From assembly GCF_001278115.1 (NCBI RefSeq), contig NZ_LIYD01000005.1, forward strand, positions 3,678,928 to 3,742,927: a stretch of 64,000 bases of DNA, written 5' to 3'. A program made the position numbers and the translations under genes. The stretch comes from Flavobacterium akiainvivens (GTDB lineage: Bacteria > Bacteroidota > Bacteroidia > Flavobacteriales > Flavobacteriaceae). This document shows, one piece after another, positions 8,355 to 18,100 of the stretch. The notes beneath the pieces are model-generated. The model was not told where the DNA came from, made no database searches, and saw only the letters and a list, made by a program, of their open reading frames with translations. Numbering within the stretch: position 1 is the stretch's first letter; each line of letters starts with the position of its first letter.

Positions 8355-8883
8355 CCAAATATAAGTCAACCAGACCTTCAGGGGTGTTGAGTATAATAGC
8401 CTTGTTTTCGCGGTCTACCTTAACAATAAAGTCGTCTATCATGGGTACGAGTATCTCAATATCGCCTTTTTTAATTTCAAAAAGGGCCTGTGCTGAATTG
8501 TCGTTTACGCCGGTAATAATGCCTATATCGCCAAGGCGCTCGTCTACGGCTTTAAAACCAATGATTTCGTGAAAGTAAAATTTGTCGCCTTCCAGCTTGG
8601 GTAGCATGTTTAGTGGCAGGTAAAGCGCTGCGCCTAAAATGCGGTCGGCATCTTCCTCGCTGTCTACCTCTTCAAATTTTATACGAAGGAAGTCGTTTTT
8701 GTGCAGGCGGCTGCTTTCAATAAAAAATGGAACCAGGTGTTTGTTTAATTCAACAAACACCGATTCCATCTGTAAGTCTTCAAAATACCCGGGGTCATCG
8801 GTATCCAGCCAGGCCAGAACCTCTCCCTTAAAGCTAAATTTTTTGGCTATTTTGCCTAAATAGAAACAATCTGATTTACGCAT
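8350..8883 (-). CDS. rimM: Ribosome maturation factor RimM
   Basis: 177 residues, the usual family length. The N-terminal RimM domain begins with YLGKIAKKFSFKGEVLAWLD (the conserved G-x-I-x-x-x-G-x-x-GE pattern), and the C-terminal PRC-barrel holds FYFHEIIGFKAVD and LVPMIDDFIVKVD. RimM binds ribosomal protein S19 and helps mature the 3' domain of 16S rRNA. It lies 14 nt downstream of rpsP on the same strand, the conserved rpsP-rimM order. trmD and rplS are not next to it here. Confidence 0.95.
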   Translation of the reverse strand: MRKSDCFYLGKIAKKFSFKGEVLAWLDTDDPGYFEDLQMESVFVELNKHLVPFFIESSRLHKNDFLRIKFEEVDSEEDADRILGAALYLPLNMLPKLEGDKFYFHEIIGFKAVDERLGDIGIITGVNDNSAQALFEIKKGDIEILVPMIDDFIVKVDRENKAIILNTPEGLVDLYLG

Positions 8884-8897
8884 GCGCCGGGTATAAA

Positions 8898-9446
8898 TTA
8901 AGCTTGGGTTTCTTCTGTGTTTTCTTCAGAAGCAGTTTCCTCAGTACCTTCAGCAGTTGCAGCTTCTGCGGCAGCGGCAGCAGCAAGTTCAGCCTCAGCT
9001 TGTTTTGCAGCAGCAATACGGTCTTCGTTAACTTTTTTCTCAGCCTCAAGAGCTTTTGCTTTAGCATCAGCTTTAGCAGTAGCAAGGCCGTCTTTTTTAC
9101 CTTGAACTTTGTTGCCTTTTTCTTCTACCCATTTAGCAAATTTCTCATCTGCCTGCTCTTGTGTAAGGGCGCCTTTGCGTACACCGCCATCAAGGTGGTG
9201 TTTTAAAAGTGCACCTTTGTAAGAAAGGATAGCCCTTGCAGTATCTGTAGGCTGAGCACCGTTGTGTAGCCATTGTACAGCTGAATCAACGTTGATGTCT
9301 ATAGTTGCAGGGTTAGTGTTAGGGTTGTAAGTTCCTATTTTTTCAAGGAATTTACCATCACGCTTAGAACGGCTGTCTGCCGCTACCACCCAGTAAAACG
9401 GTTTTCCTTTTTTACCGTGGCGTTGTAGTCTGATTTTTACAGGCAT
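8898..9446 (-). CDS. rpsP: 30S ribosomal protein S16 with long acidic/Ala-rich tail
   Basis: 182 residues. The first 80 or so are classic S16 (MPVKIRLQRHGKKGKPFYWV, then EKIGTYNPN and VQWLHNGAQPTDTARAILS). From about residue 105 a Lys/Ala/Glu-rich helical tail follows (KADAKAKALEAEKK, ELAAAAAAEAATAEG, ENTEETQA), roughly doubling the usual 80-90 residue length. Extended S16 tails are known in Bacteroidota; their role on the ribosome is not obvious. First gene of rpsP-rimM, with a -7 box at 9494-9501. Confidence 0.96.
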   Translation of the reverse strand: MPVKIRLQRHGKKGKPFYWVVAADSRSKRDGKFLEKIGTYNPNTNPATIDINVDSAVQWLHNGAQPTDTARAILSYKGALLKHHLDGGVRKGALTQEQADEKFAKWVEEKGNKVQGKKDGLATAKADAKAKALEAEKKVNEDRIAAAKQAEAELAAAAAAEAATAEGTEETASEENTEETQA

Positions 9447-9493
9447 CTTATTAAGATTTAGTGGGGTACCCGACCCCTGATTATTTAAGGGTG

Positions 9494-9501
9494 CAAATAT
9501 A
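9494..9501 (-). promoter_or_regulatory. -7 box of the rpsP-rimM operon
   Basis: TATATTTG on the minus strand, fitting TAnnTTTG. The leader of about 40 nt contains a small hairpin (GGGGT-ACCCG-ACCCC, 9461-9478 region). No good -33 element at ideal spacing, so moderate confidence. Confidence 0.5.
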
Positions 9502-9675
9502 TAAAAACATATGATACAAATATGGTAAAAACCACATTTTATGATTTTTAATACTTTAGAGATTTCATAATATTAAATTTTATTGTGATTTATTTATTTT
9601 TGATTAGGTTATATGCCATAAAAAACTATTTTTGTCGTTGTAAAAGTTGATTGACCCCTTCTAACAATATAATTA

Positions 9676-10149
9676 ATGAAAAAGTTTTTGTATCTTTTAG
9701 TGTTGCTGGCCGGATTAACCTCATGTGAAGAAGATATACAGTTTAATACACCCGCTGTTCAGGCTCTTAAAAACAATGAGTTATGGAGGGCTACTCAGTT
9801 TTCTGCGGTTAAGGGCTCAGACAACTCTCTAACATTAAACGCTACCAATGGTTTTGAAACCCTGGTTTTAAAAACGGCTAATACTGCTCCGGGTACCTAT
9901 GCATTAGGTGTAAATGAGACCGATAAAGCCTCTTATGTGCTTGTGATAGAATCTGAAACAGAAACATATCAAACCGGTGCCGGTGTAGGCCAGGGTACTA
10001 TAACAATTAGCGATAACCCGGAGGAAACTAACGTAGATGCGGGTTTTATTACAGGAACTTTCCGCTTTGCGGCTGTGGGAGATAACAGCGAGCAGGTGTA
10101 TTTCCAGGAAGGTGTTTTTTACAAAGTACCTATAGCCCCTGCACAATAA
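9676..10149 (+). CDS. Lipoprotein, DUF6252-like
   Basis: 157 residues. The lipoprotein signal peptide MKKFLYLLVLLAGLTSC has Cys17 as the lipidation site, followed by EEDIQFNTP. The rest is beta-rich: NELWRATQFSAV, NGFETLVLKTANTAPGTYAL, ISDNPEETNVDAGFITGTFRF. This order (N-x-x-WRA, then TAPGTY, then ...GTFRF) resembles the DUF6252 family of small Bacteroidota lipoproteins; I am fairly but not fully sure. It is monocistronic, followed by a terminator, and probably sits in a membrane facing the periplasm or outside. Function unknown. Confidence 0.85.
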   Translation: MKKFLYLLVLLAGLTSCEEDIQFNTPAVQALKNNELWRATQFSAVKGSDNSLTLNATNGFETLVLKTANTAPGTYALGVNETDKASYVLVIESETETYQTGAGVGQGTITISDNPEETNVDAGFITGTFRFAAVGDNSEQVYFQEGVFYKVPIAPAQ

Positions 10150-10176
10150 TATATGGATAAAACATTACTTTAATAT

Positions 10177-10204
10177 AAGGCTCTTTTAAGAGCCTTTGTT
10201 TTTA
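10177..10204 (+). terminator. Terminator of the lipoprotein gene
   Basis: AAGGCTCTT / AAGAGCCTT stem with a TT(A) turn, followed by TGTTTTTAT. Confidence 0.85.
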
Positions 10205-10272
10205 TATAACATTTTGCAGTATTAAAGTTTTATTAAATATTTAGAAAAAAGCATTTTGTAATTAAATAAAGT

Positions 10273-10280
10273 TACATTTG
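10273..10280 (+). promoter_or_regulatory. -7 box of the RRM protein gene
   Basis: TACATTTG matches TAnnTTTG. The leader of about 70 nt before the ATG at 10356 is long and A-rich, which is common for cold-regulated RNA-binding protein genes (inference). Confidence 0.5.
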
Positions 10281-10355
10281 TAGAAGCCTGCGAAAAAAAA
10301 TAATTAAACGGGCAGAGTACAAACACCTTAATAGAATAACAATTAATTCAGTTTT

Positions 10356-10745
10356 ATGAACATTTTCGTAGGAAGCCTTCCATTTAGCCTGGGTGAGGCA
10401 GATTTAAAAGCAGCATTTGAGGCTTATGGCACAGTAGATTCTGTAAAAATTATTACAGATAAGGTAACCGGCAGGAGCAAAGGTTTTGGTTTTATTGAAA
10501 TGTCTGATGACGAAGCAGGTGAAGCAGCTATTAACGAGCTGAACGGATCTTTGCTTGGTGGCAGGAACATTGTAGTAAACAAGAGCGAGCCAAGGCCGCA
10601 GCAGGAAAGAAGGAGCTTTAGCAACAACCGTGGTGGCGGGTTTAACCGTGACAACAACCGTGGTGGTTATGGCGGCGGCGGAGACCGTGGCGGCTACAAC
10701 CGTAACAGCGGCGGTGGTGATTACAACCGTGGTGGACGCTACTAA
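10356..10745 (+). CDS. RRM-domain RNA-binding protein, glycine-rich tail
   Basis: 129 residues. One RNA recognition motif fills residues 1-80: RNP2 is IFVGSL (3-8) and RNP1 is KGFGFIEM (42-49), both with the aromatic residues that stack on RNA bases. Residues 90-129 are a Gly/Arg/Asn/Tyr-rich tail (RGGG, NNRGGYGGGG, DRGGYNR) like that of cyanobacterial and plant glycine-rich cold-responsive RNA-binding proteins. It probably binds single-stranded RNA in the cytoplasm and may be cold-induced (inference). Monocistronic, with a strong terminator. Confidence 0.93.
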   Translation: MNIFVGSLPFSLGEADLKAAFEAYGTVDSVKIITDKVTGRSKGFGFIEMSDDEAGEAAINELNGSLLGGRNIVVNKSEPRPQQERRSFSNNRGGGFNRDNNRGGYGGGGDRGGYNRNSGGGDYNRGGRY

Positions 10746-10770
10746 TATAAAAAATATTATCTTCTCTTTA

Positions 10771-10797
10771 AAAACCGGCTTTTTAGCCGGTTTTTTG
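10771..10797 (+). terminator. Terminator of the RRM gene
   Basis: AAAACCGGCT / AGCCGGTTTT stem with a short T loop, followed by a T run. Confidence 0.9.
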
Positions 10798-10865
10798 TTT
10801 TCTGCCACCCGAAAATGATTGCGGTTTTGTTTTGTCTTTTTTAAATAAAACTTTGTCTTTTTTAT

Positions 10866-10899
10866 TTTTGTAAGACTCTGCGAATGCATAATAACTTTG
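10866..10899 (+). promoter_or_regulatory. Promoter of the efflux operon
   Basis: TTTG (10866-10869), 22-nt spacer, TAACTTTG (10892-10899). This fits the Bacteroidota -33/-7 layout and would start transcription about 17 nt before the TolC-family ATG. Confidence 0.6.
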
Positions 10900-10922
10900 C
10901 ACCTGTATTTTGATATATAATT

Positions 10923-12260
10923 ATGCACCCGCACAAGTTGCTACCGCTGCTTTTGGTAAATGTTTTGTTTGTAAATGCAATAATGCCAAAAGCGTATGCC
11001 CAGAATGGTTCTGAGGCTTTAACCCTTAAGCAGGCGCTTGCCGTGGCTCAGGGTAATAATAACAGGGTTGTTCGCGCTGCAATTGAAGAAGAAATTGCGC
11101 GGGAAGAAGTAACCGAAGCCCGTGAACGCAAACTGCCAAGCCTTGACTTTCATACCGCCTTTGCCCGGCGCACAAATATTACAGAGTTTGTAAAGGGTGT
11201 GTTAAGCGGACGTGAAGTAACCTTTATCCACAATAATAAATACGACTTTACCCTTGGTGCAAGCCTGCCCGTTTATCAGGGTAATAAAATAAAGAACGAT
11301 ATACGCAAAGCAGGGCTCCGTGCCGATGTTTCCGGCCTGCAGTATATGCAAACCCAGAAAGATGTAAACCTTGAGGTGGCGGCCCTGTATCTTGATATTT
11401 ACAAGCTTATGCAACTCGACAAACTGCTGGTGGAGAATGTGGAAGAAGAAAAAGAGCGCCTTAAAGAAGTAGAATCGTTGCTTAAGCACGGCATTGTTAC
11501 CAAAAACGAGGTGCTTCGCGCCAAGCTTCAGCTAACCGACCGGGAGTTGCTGCTGCTTAATAACCAAAAAGATATTGAGGTGGCTTATGATGAGCTGCGT
11601 ACCCTGCTGCATTATCCTGAAGAACAGGGGCTTGCTATAGATACGCTCGATATACTGAATGTGGGCAACGAACTGAATTTTGCCTTGCTTCAAAATACGG
11701 CTATGGCTAATGAAGAAATCAAGGCATCTGAACTGTATACTAACATAAGCCTGCTTGATGTTAAAAATGCCAAAGCCAATTACTACCCCACCATAAGCCT
11801 GTACAGCAGCTATACGTATAGCTACCCCAACTTTTTACTGTTCCCGCCGCACTGGAATCCCTACAGTTTTGGCGAGGTAGGTGTGCAGCTGGTGTATGAT
11901 ATAAGTGGCCTTTATAAAAACGGCACTAAAGTTTCGGTGGCTAAGAAAAGGGCCGATTCTGCTTCCCGCGAAGCTGATATTGTGGCCGATGAGGTGCACG
12001 ACCGCATCTTTAGGCAATACACGCAATACCTGGAACAAAAAGACAAGTTTAAGGTAACTGATGCCGCCCTGGACCTGGCTACCGAAAACTACCGCCTTGT
12101 AAAGCTGCAATACCTTAACCGCCTAGTGGTGGTAACCGAGATGATTGATGCCGATAATGCCCTGTTACAGGCAAAGTTTGACCACGTTTCGGCGCGTATT
12201 GATGCTGTTATGAAGTATTATGAACTGCTGCATACGGCAGGTATTTCTTTTGCAAATTAA
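10923..12260 (+). CDS. TolC-family outer-membrane efflux channel
   Basis: 445 residues with a signal peptide (MHPHKLLPLLLVNVLFVNAI, mature from about AQNGSEALT). Two homologous long coiled-coil halves are typical of TolC/OEP proteins: EALTLKQALAVAQGNN opens the first, and LLDVKNAKANYYPTISLYSSYTY (in part) the second. LKHGIVTKNEVLRAKLQL and LQYLNRLVVVTEMIDADN are the usual end-of-helix motifs. It forms the trimeric outer-membrane duct of a tripartite exporter. First gene of a three-gene operon with the adaptor (18 nt downstream) and the MFS pump. Confidence 0.92.
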   Translation: MHPHKLLPLLLVNVLFVNAIMPKAYAQNGSEALTLKQALAVAQGNNNRVVRAAIEEEIAREEVTEARERKLPSLDFHTAFARRTNITEFVKGVLSGREVTFIHNNKYDFTLGASLPVYQGNKIKNDIRKAGLRADVSGLQYMQTQKDVNLEVAALYLDIYKLMQLDKLLVENVEEEKERLKEVESLLKHGIVTKNEVLRAKLQLTDRELLLLNNQKDIEVAYDELRTLLHYPEEQGLAIDTLDILNVGNELNFALLQNTAMANEEIKASELYTNISLLDVKNAKANYYPTISLYSSYTYSYPNFLLFPPHWNPYSFGEVGVQLVYDISGLYKNGTKVSVAKKRADSASREADIVADEVHDRIFRQYTQYLEQKDKFKVTDAALDLATENYRLVKLQYLNRLVVVTEMIDADNALLQAKFDHVSARIDAVMKYYELLHTAGISFAN

Positions 12261-12278
12261 CCTTACCCTATATAGATT

Positions 12279-13325
12279 ATGAAACTTTTTAGTCCCGCCA
12301 CTTCAAAGGGATATTTGCACACCGTTGTTACTGTGGTTTCTATGGTTATGGTTGTTAGCGGCATTGTGCTGGCAACCTGGTTTTTTGTGTACTACCGCAA
12401 CCACGAAGAAACTAACGATGCCCAGGTAGAGCAATACATAACCCCCGTGGCAGCACGTATTTCGGGGTATATAAAGGAAGTGCGTTTTCAGGAGAACCAG
12501 TTTGTGCACAAAGGCGATACACTGATTGTAATAGACAACCGCGAGTACAAAGCCCGTCTTGATAAGGCTGTAGCCGATGAGCTTACGGCCAAAAGCGCCA
12601 TTAACGTAAGCCGCCATGCGGCTGTTGCCACCGCAGGGCAGGATGTTGTGGAGCAGTCTAAGTTGCCGGGTGCTAAGGCGGTAATGGTAAAGGCGCAACA
12701 GGAGCTGGAACGTTATAACGCCCTGTACAAAGAACAGGCGGCTACCCTGCAACAGGTAGAGCGCGTGCAGGCCGATTATGATGCGGCACTGTCTCATTAC
12801 AATGAAATAAAAAACAGCATTACCCGTGCAGGCCTCGATACGCGCCAGGCAGGTACTAAAATACCTGAAGCCGAAGCGGTATATATGGCTAAGAAAGCTG
12901 AAGCCGAAAACGCTGCATTGTTCTATTCGTATACCGTTATTACAGCGCCTTATGATGGTTATGTGGGCAAGCGTACGCTACAGCCCGGGCAGTTGGTTAA
13001 AGAGGGGCAAACACTTGTAAATGTGGTAAGCAGCGAAAAATGGGTAGTGGCTAATTTTAAGGAAACCCAGCTGGAGTATTTAAAAGTAGGCAGTGAAGTT
13101 ACCCTTGCGGTTGATGCCTTGGGTGATAGGGAGTTTACGGGTATTATACAATCGCTGTCGCCGGCAAGCGGGGCACGGTTTTCGGTATTGCCGCCCGATA
13201 ACGCCACCGGTAATTTTGTAAAGATTGAGCAGCGCATCCCGGTTAAAATCGTGCTGAAGGAAGATGAAGGCGCTGAATTTCTCCGTGCAGGCATGAATGT
13301 TATTGTAATAGCCGAACACCGCTAA
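12279..13325 (+). CDS. HlyD/EmrA-family periplasmic adaptor
   Basis: 348 residues. One N-terminal membrane helix (about 14-37, VVTVVSMVMVVSGIVLATWFF) anchors it in the inner membrane. The biotinyl-lipoyl half-motif ARISGYIKEVRFQENQFVHK (about 53-72) and its partner TVITAPYDGYVGKRTLQPGQ bracket a coiled-coil hairpin. The beta-barrel domain follows (KWVVANFKETQLEYLKVG). It joins the inner-membrane pump to the TolC channel. Sits between the TolC-family and MFS genes, 3 nt before the latter. Confidence 0.93.
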   Translation: MKLFSPATSKGYLHTVVTVVSMVMVVSGIVLATWFFVYYRNHEETNDAQVEQYITPVAARISGYIKEVRFQENQFVHKGDTLIVIDNREYKARLDKAVADELTAKSAINVSRHAAVATAGQDVVEQSKLPGAKAVMVKAQQELERYNALYKEQAATLQQVERVQADYDAALSHYNEIKNSITRAGLDTRQAGTKIPEAEAVYMAKKAEAENAALFYSYTVITAPYDGYVGKRTLQPGQLVKEGQTLVNVVSSEKWVVANFKETQLEYLKVGSEVTLAVDALGDREFTGIIQSLSPASGARFSVLPPDNATGNFVKIEQRIPVKIVLKEDEGAEFLRAGMNVIVIAEHR

Positions 13326-13328
13326 ACC

Positions 13329-14912
13329 ATGTCTCAAAAAGGGGTTTTTAAGGCCTGGGTGCCCAACTGGCTCAGTATAACGGTGCTGTTTTTTTGCCTG
13401 CTCCACTGCATGGTGCTGCTGGGGGTGTATACCAGTAATGTAACCTATTCGGCCAGTTTTCTTGATGTAGAGGTGGAGGATTTGCAATTTTCGCTGTGTG
13501 TTACGTACGGCACATTCCTCGCTACGCTACTGGTAGAAAGCAGGCTGTTTAAATACTTCCCGGCAAAAAACTACTTTTTGGTAATATTCAGCCTTTCGGC
13601 CATAACATTCGTACTTTCAGGCTATACCAAAAACTTCGCCTTGTTCATAGTACTCCGCGCTGCCGAAGGGGTGCTCATGGCCCTGCCGTGGCTACCCATG
13701 CGCCAGTTGCTCATTAGCAGGTTTACATCGCGCAATGCCACCATTATTGGCTTTAGCTTTACCTATGCGGCATTGTTGCTTGCATCGCCTTTTGTAATGA
13801 ACCTGGCCGTATACCTGCTCGATAATTACGACTGGAAGTACATGGCGTGGGGCTCGGCATTGTTTCAGGTAGTGTGTGTAGCGCTTATATTGGCTACGTT
13901 TAAAAGCCATCGCATCCATAAAAAAATACCGCTTTACCAGTTAGACTGGGCCAGTTTTGTACTGGTACATGCTACTATACTATCCGGTGCTTTTGTGTTT
14001 ATTTACGGCGAAAAAAAATACTGGTTCCAGAGCGCCCAGATTGTTTGGGCTACCGTTATTTTCCTGCTTTTTGGGGCATTGTTTTTTATGAGGCAGATAA
14101 CAATTAAGCGCCCGGCTTTTGACCTTTCGGTGTTTAAATACCCCAACCTGCGCATTGGCGTGTACCTGTTTATTATACTTTATATTGCCCGGGCCACTTT
14201 AAACATCTGCCACAGCAGTATGCTTACCATTTGGGGTTGGGAGCCCACCCGTGTGGCCGGTGTGCAGTTTATAAACGTGGCAGGTAATGCATTGGGGATG
14301 CTGTTTGCGGGGATATGCCTGGCGCAAAAAGTAGCCAGCCGGACAATTTTTATAACCGGTTTCCTGCTGCTTGCTGTGCATCATTTATGGATGACCTTTC
14401 TGTTTGTGCCTGATTTAGCCCTGCCTGATTTGGCTCCGGCTTATATACTACAAGGGTTTGCTGTTGGCTTTTTGTTTGTGCCGCTGGTGTTGTTTACGGT
14501 ATCATCAGTTCCGGGTAAGTTGGCGCCATTTTCGGGTACAAGTGGTGTAATGGGGCGCTTTTGGGGCAGTACCATAGGGTTTTGCATCATGCAGAATGCG
14601 CAGGTATACCTCACGCAAAAGCATTTCCAGAAACTCATCATATCGGCCCTGCCCGAAAGCCCTCAAACGCAGGAAAGGCTGGCTGCAGGGGTGCAAAAAT
14701 TCGCCTCAAAAGGCTATGCTGATGATGCAGCCTACACGCTTTCGCTGAAAAGCCTGGCGCAATCGGCCCGCACACAGGCGGTGCTGCTTACCAATATGGA
14801 AATTTTCACTGTAACGGGCTATGTGCTTCTTGGGGTAGTGGTGCTGTTGATATTCAACCGTCAGGTGCGGAAGTCGTTTGACGTGTTTAAAAATAAAGTT
14901 TGGGGAAGCTGA
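13329..14912 (+). CDS. MFS drug:proton exporter, DHA2/EmrB-like
   Basis: 527 residues with about 14 hydrophobic segments, the length and layout of DHA2 exporters that work with an EmrA adaptor. The start NWLSITVLFFCLLHCMVLLG gives the first helix and VLRAAEGVLMALPWLPMRQL is the motif between helices 4 and 5. The strongly conserved EmrB segment LDxTIVNVALP is replaced by TSNVTYSASFLDVE, as in other Bacteroidota members. It exports small molecules using the proton gradient; the substrate is unknown. Last gene of the operon, followed by a terminator. Confidence 0.9.
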   Translation: MSQKGVFKAWVPNWLSITVLFFCLLHCMVLLGVYTSNVTYSASFLDVEVEDLQFSLCVTYGTFLATLLVESRLFKYFPAKNYFLVIFSLSAITFVLSGYTKNFALFIVLRAAEGVLMALPWLPMRQLLISRFTSRNATIIGFSFTYAALLLASPFVMNLAVYLLDNYDWKYMAWGSALFQVVCVALILATFKSHRIHKKIPLYQLDWASFVLVHATILSGAFVFIYGEKKYWFQSAQIVWATVIFLLFGALFFMRQITIKRPAFDLSVFKYPNLRIGVYLFIILYIARATLNICHSSMLTIWGWEPTRVAGVQFINVAGNALGMLFAGICLAQKVASRTIFITGFLLLAVHHLWMTFLFVPDLALPDLAPAYILQGFAVGFLFVPLVLFTVSSVPGKLAPFSGTSGVMGRFWGSTIGFCIMQNAQVYLTQKHFQKLIISALPESPQTQERLAAGVQKFASKGYADDAAYTLSLKSLAQSARTQAVLLTNMEIFTVTGYVLLGVVVLLIFNRQVRKSFDVFKNKVWGS

Positions 14913-14937
14913 TATCTTTTTGGCTTTTGTTGTGGGT

Positions 14938-14970
14938 AAACCCCGTGCCTTTGGTGCGGGGTTTATTTTT
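14938..14970 (+). terminator. Terminator of the efflux operon
   Basis: AAACCCCG / CGGGGTTT stem followed by ATTTTTT. Confidence 0.9.
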
Positions 14971-14971
14971 T

Positions 14972-15035
14972 CCGAATAACCAAATTACAACATTACCGAA
15001 TTAACAAATTACCGCATCACCACATAACCAAAAAT
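14972..15035. repeat. Octamer array O2 (CCxxATTA word)
   Basis: Eight 8-nt units without a break: CCGAATAA, CCAAATTA, CAACATTA, CCGAATTA, ACAAATTA, CCGCATCA, CCACATAA, CCAAAAAT. The array begins right after the terminator T run and ends 2 nt before the dnaE -7 box. Three units of the same word occur in frame inside hemW (29947-29970). Confidence 0.85.
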
Positions 15036-15037
15036 CG

Positions 15038-15045
15038 TATTTTTG
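15038..15045 (+). promoter_or_regulatory. -7 box of dnaE
   Basis: TATTTTTG fits TAnnTTTG, 57 nt before the dnaE ATG. The region where a -33 element would lie is occupied by the octamer array. Confidence 0.45.
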
Positions 15046-15102
15046 CTAAAGGCACTTTTTGGGTGCTTTTTATGTTAACTATTTAAGATCCTTGCAGTTG
15101 CT

Positions 15103-18100
15103 ATGTACCTGATTTTTGACACCGAAACAACCGGATTACCCAAACGCTGGGATGCGCCCATAAGCGATACTGATAACTGGCCGCGCTGTATACAAATAGC
15201 CTGGCAGTTGCACGACGAAATGGGCGAGCTTGTAGAGCACCAGGATTACCTTGTGCGCCCTGACGGCTTTAATATCCCCTATGATGCCGAGCGTATTCAC
15301 GGTATTAGTACAGAACTTGCCGCTGAGCAGGGTATTAGCCTTGCTGAAGTACTGGAGAAATTCAATATAGCACTATCTAAAGCCTCATTTATTGTTGGGC
15401 AGAATGTTGGGTTTGACGTAAACATTATGGGTGCCGAGTTATACCGCAATGGTATTGAAAGCCGCCTGGGCAGTATGAAAGTGCTCGACACCTGTACCGA
15501 AATTACGGCCGACCTCCTGAAACTTCCCGGTGGACGTGGAGGCAGGTTTAAGCTGCCTACACTAACCGAGCTGCATCAATACTTATTTGGCGAACCGTTC
15601 TCTGAGGCGCACAACGCCACAGCCGACGTTGAGGCTACCACCCGCTGTTTCCTTGAGCTGCTTAAGCGCGATATCTTTACCAAGGAAGAGCTTGATGTAC
15701 ACCCGTCATATTTCCAGGAATTCCGCACTAAAAACCCGGAGCCGGTTAAGCTTATTGGCCTTAAGCACATCAACCTTAAAAAAGCAAGCGAAGAGGTTCG
15801 CGCACGCCTTGAAAAGCTTCGTGGTGCTGATGCCGTTGAGGTTGTTGCCCCGGCAGAGCAGATAGATATTACAGGTGTAAATTTTGTACACCTGCACAAC
15901 CATACGCAATTTTCGGTACTGCAATCTACCATTAGCGTGCCTGATTTGGTTAAGGCTGCGGCCAAACACAAAATGCCCGCCGTTGCCATGACCGACCACG
16001 GCAACATGATGGGGGCGTTTCACTTTGTGAGCAACGTACTGAACCACAACAAAGCGGCTGAAGCCAAGAACAAAGCTGCCATAGAAGCCGGCGAAGAACC
16101 AACCGAGGTTATCATGAAGCCCATTGTGGGCTGCGAGTTCTTTATTTGCGAAGACCATAAAGACAAATCCCGTAAAGACAACGGCTACCAGGTGGTGCTT
16201 TTGGCGAAGAACAAAAAGGGTTACCACAACCTGGCAAAGATGGCTTCCATAGCTTATACAGCCGGATTTTACTACGTGCCGCGTATTGATAAGCGCGTTG
16301 TAGAGCAGTATAAGGATGATATTATGGTGCTTTCGGGCAACCTGTATGGCGAAATCCCTAACAAGGTACTGAACATTGGTGAAAACCAGGCCGAAGAAGC
16401 CCTGTTGTGGTGGAAAGAACGTTTTGGCGACGACTTTTACATGGAGCTGATGCGCCACGGCCAGGAAGACGAAGACCGCGTGAGTGCTTCGCTTATTAAG
16501 CTGGCACGCAAGCATAATGTAAAGCTTGTTGCTACAAATAACACCTACTATGCCGATAAGGGCGACAGCCATGCGCACGACATTTTACTGTGTGTAAAAG
16601 ACGGTGAAAAGCTGGCAACACCCAAGGGGCGCGGGCGTGGCTTCCGTTACGGGCTGCCCAATAACGAATACTATTTTAAGAGTGGCGATGAGATGAAGGC
16701 TTTGTTTAAAGACCTTCCGGAAGCCATTTTCAATATACAGGAAATTGTAGATAAGGTAGAAACCTACTCGCTGTACCGCGATGTACTGCTGCCTAAATTT
16801 GATATTCCTGAAGAATTTCTTGTTGCCGAAGATGCCGAAGACGGCGGTAAGAGGGGAGAAAACAAATTCCTGCGCGACCTTACCTACAAAGGCGCTGCAA
16901 GGCGCTACCCCGAAATTACAGATGACATTCGCGAGCGCCTTGATTTTGAGCTCAAGACCATCGAAAACTCGGGTTATCCGGGGTACTTCCTTATCGTGCA
17001 GGACTTTATTGCCGAAGCCCGCAATATGGGCGTATCGGTAGGGCCGGGCAGGGGCTCGGCGGCGGGTAGTGCAGTGGCCTATTGTTTGGGTATTACCAAC
17101 ATAGACCCCATTAAGTACGACCTGCTTTTTGAGCGTTTTCTGAATCCGGACAGGGTGTCGATGCCCGATATTGATATTGACTTTGACGATGAAGGCCGTG
17201 GCAGCGTTATGGACTACGTTATCAACAAATACGGCGCAAGCCAGGTGGCGCAAATTATTACTTACGGTACCATGGCGGCTAAATCGTCTATCCGTGATAC
17301 GGCGCGTGTGCTGGATTTACCGCTATTTGAAGCCGATAAGGTAGCTAAGCTTATCCCGAACATGAAGTTGGCCAAGATATTTACGCTCGACCAGAATGCG
17401 CTTAAAGGCGCACTGCGTTCAGATGAGTTTGATCGCGTGCAGGAACTGATAGGTCTTGCAAATGGTGAAGATCTTACCGGCGAAACCATACAGCAGGCCA
17501 AGGTGTTAGAGGGCTCACTCCGCAACACGGGCATACACGCCTGTGGGGTTATCATTACGCCCGATGACATTACCAATTTCGTCCCGGTATCGGTAGCTAA
17601 GGATTCTGACCTGTATGTTACCCAGTTTGATAACTCGGTGGTAGAAAGCGCTGGCTTGCTTAAGATGGACTTCCTTGGGCTTAAAACCCTTACGCTGATT
17701 AAGGATACCGTTAAGCTGGTAAAATATAAGCACAACATAGACCTTGACCCCGAGGCATTCCCTATAGACGATGTAAAAACATATGAGCTTTTCCAGAGGG
17801 GAGAAACAGTTGGGGTGTTCCAGTACGAATCGCCCGGTATGCAGAAGTACATGAAAGACCTGAAGCCTACCGTGTTTGCCGACCTTATTGCCATGAACGC
17901 GCTGTACCGCCCGGGCCCGCTGGAATACATTCCCAGCTTTGTGCGCCGTAAAAATGGCGAGGAAGAAATAAAATACGACCTTGATGCCTGCGAGGAATAC
18001 CTTAAGGAAACCTACGGCATTACCGTATACCAGGAGCAGGTAATGCTCCTGTCGCAAAAGCTGGCCGGCTTTACCAAGGGTGAGGCCGACGTATTGCGTA

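Noticed and set aside
9447..9480. S16 or other ribosomal-protein leader riboswitch before rpsP
   Set aside because: Only a 5-bp hairpin is visible; it does not match any known ribosomal leader that I recognise.
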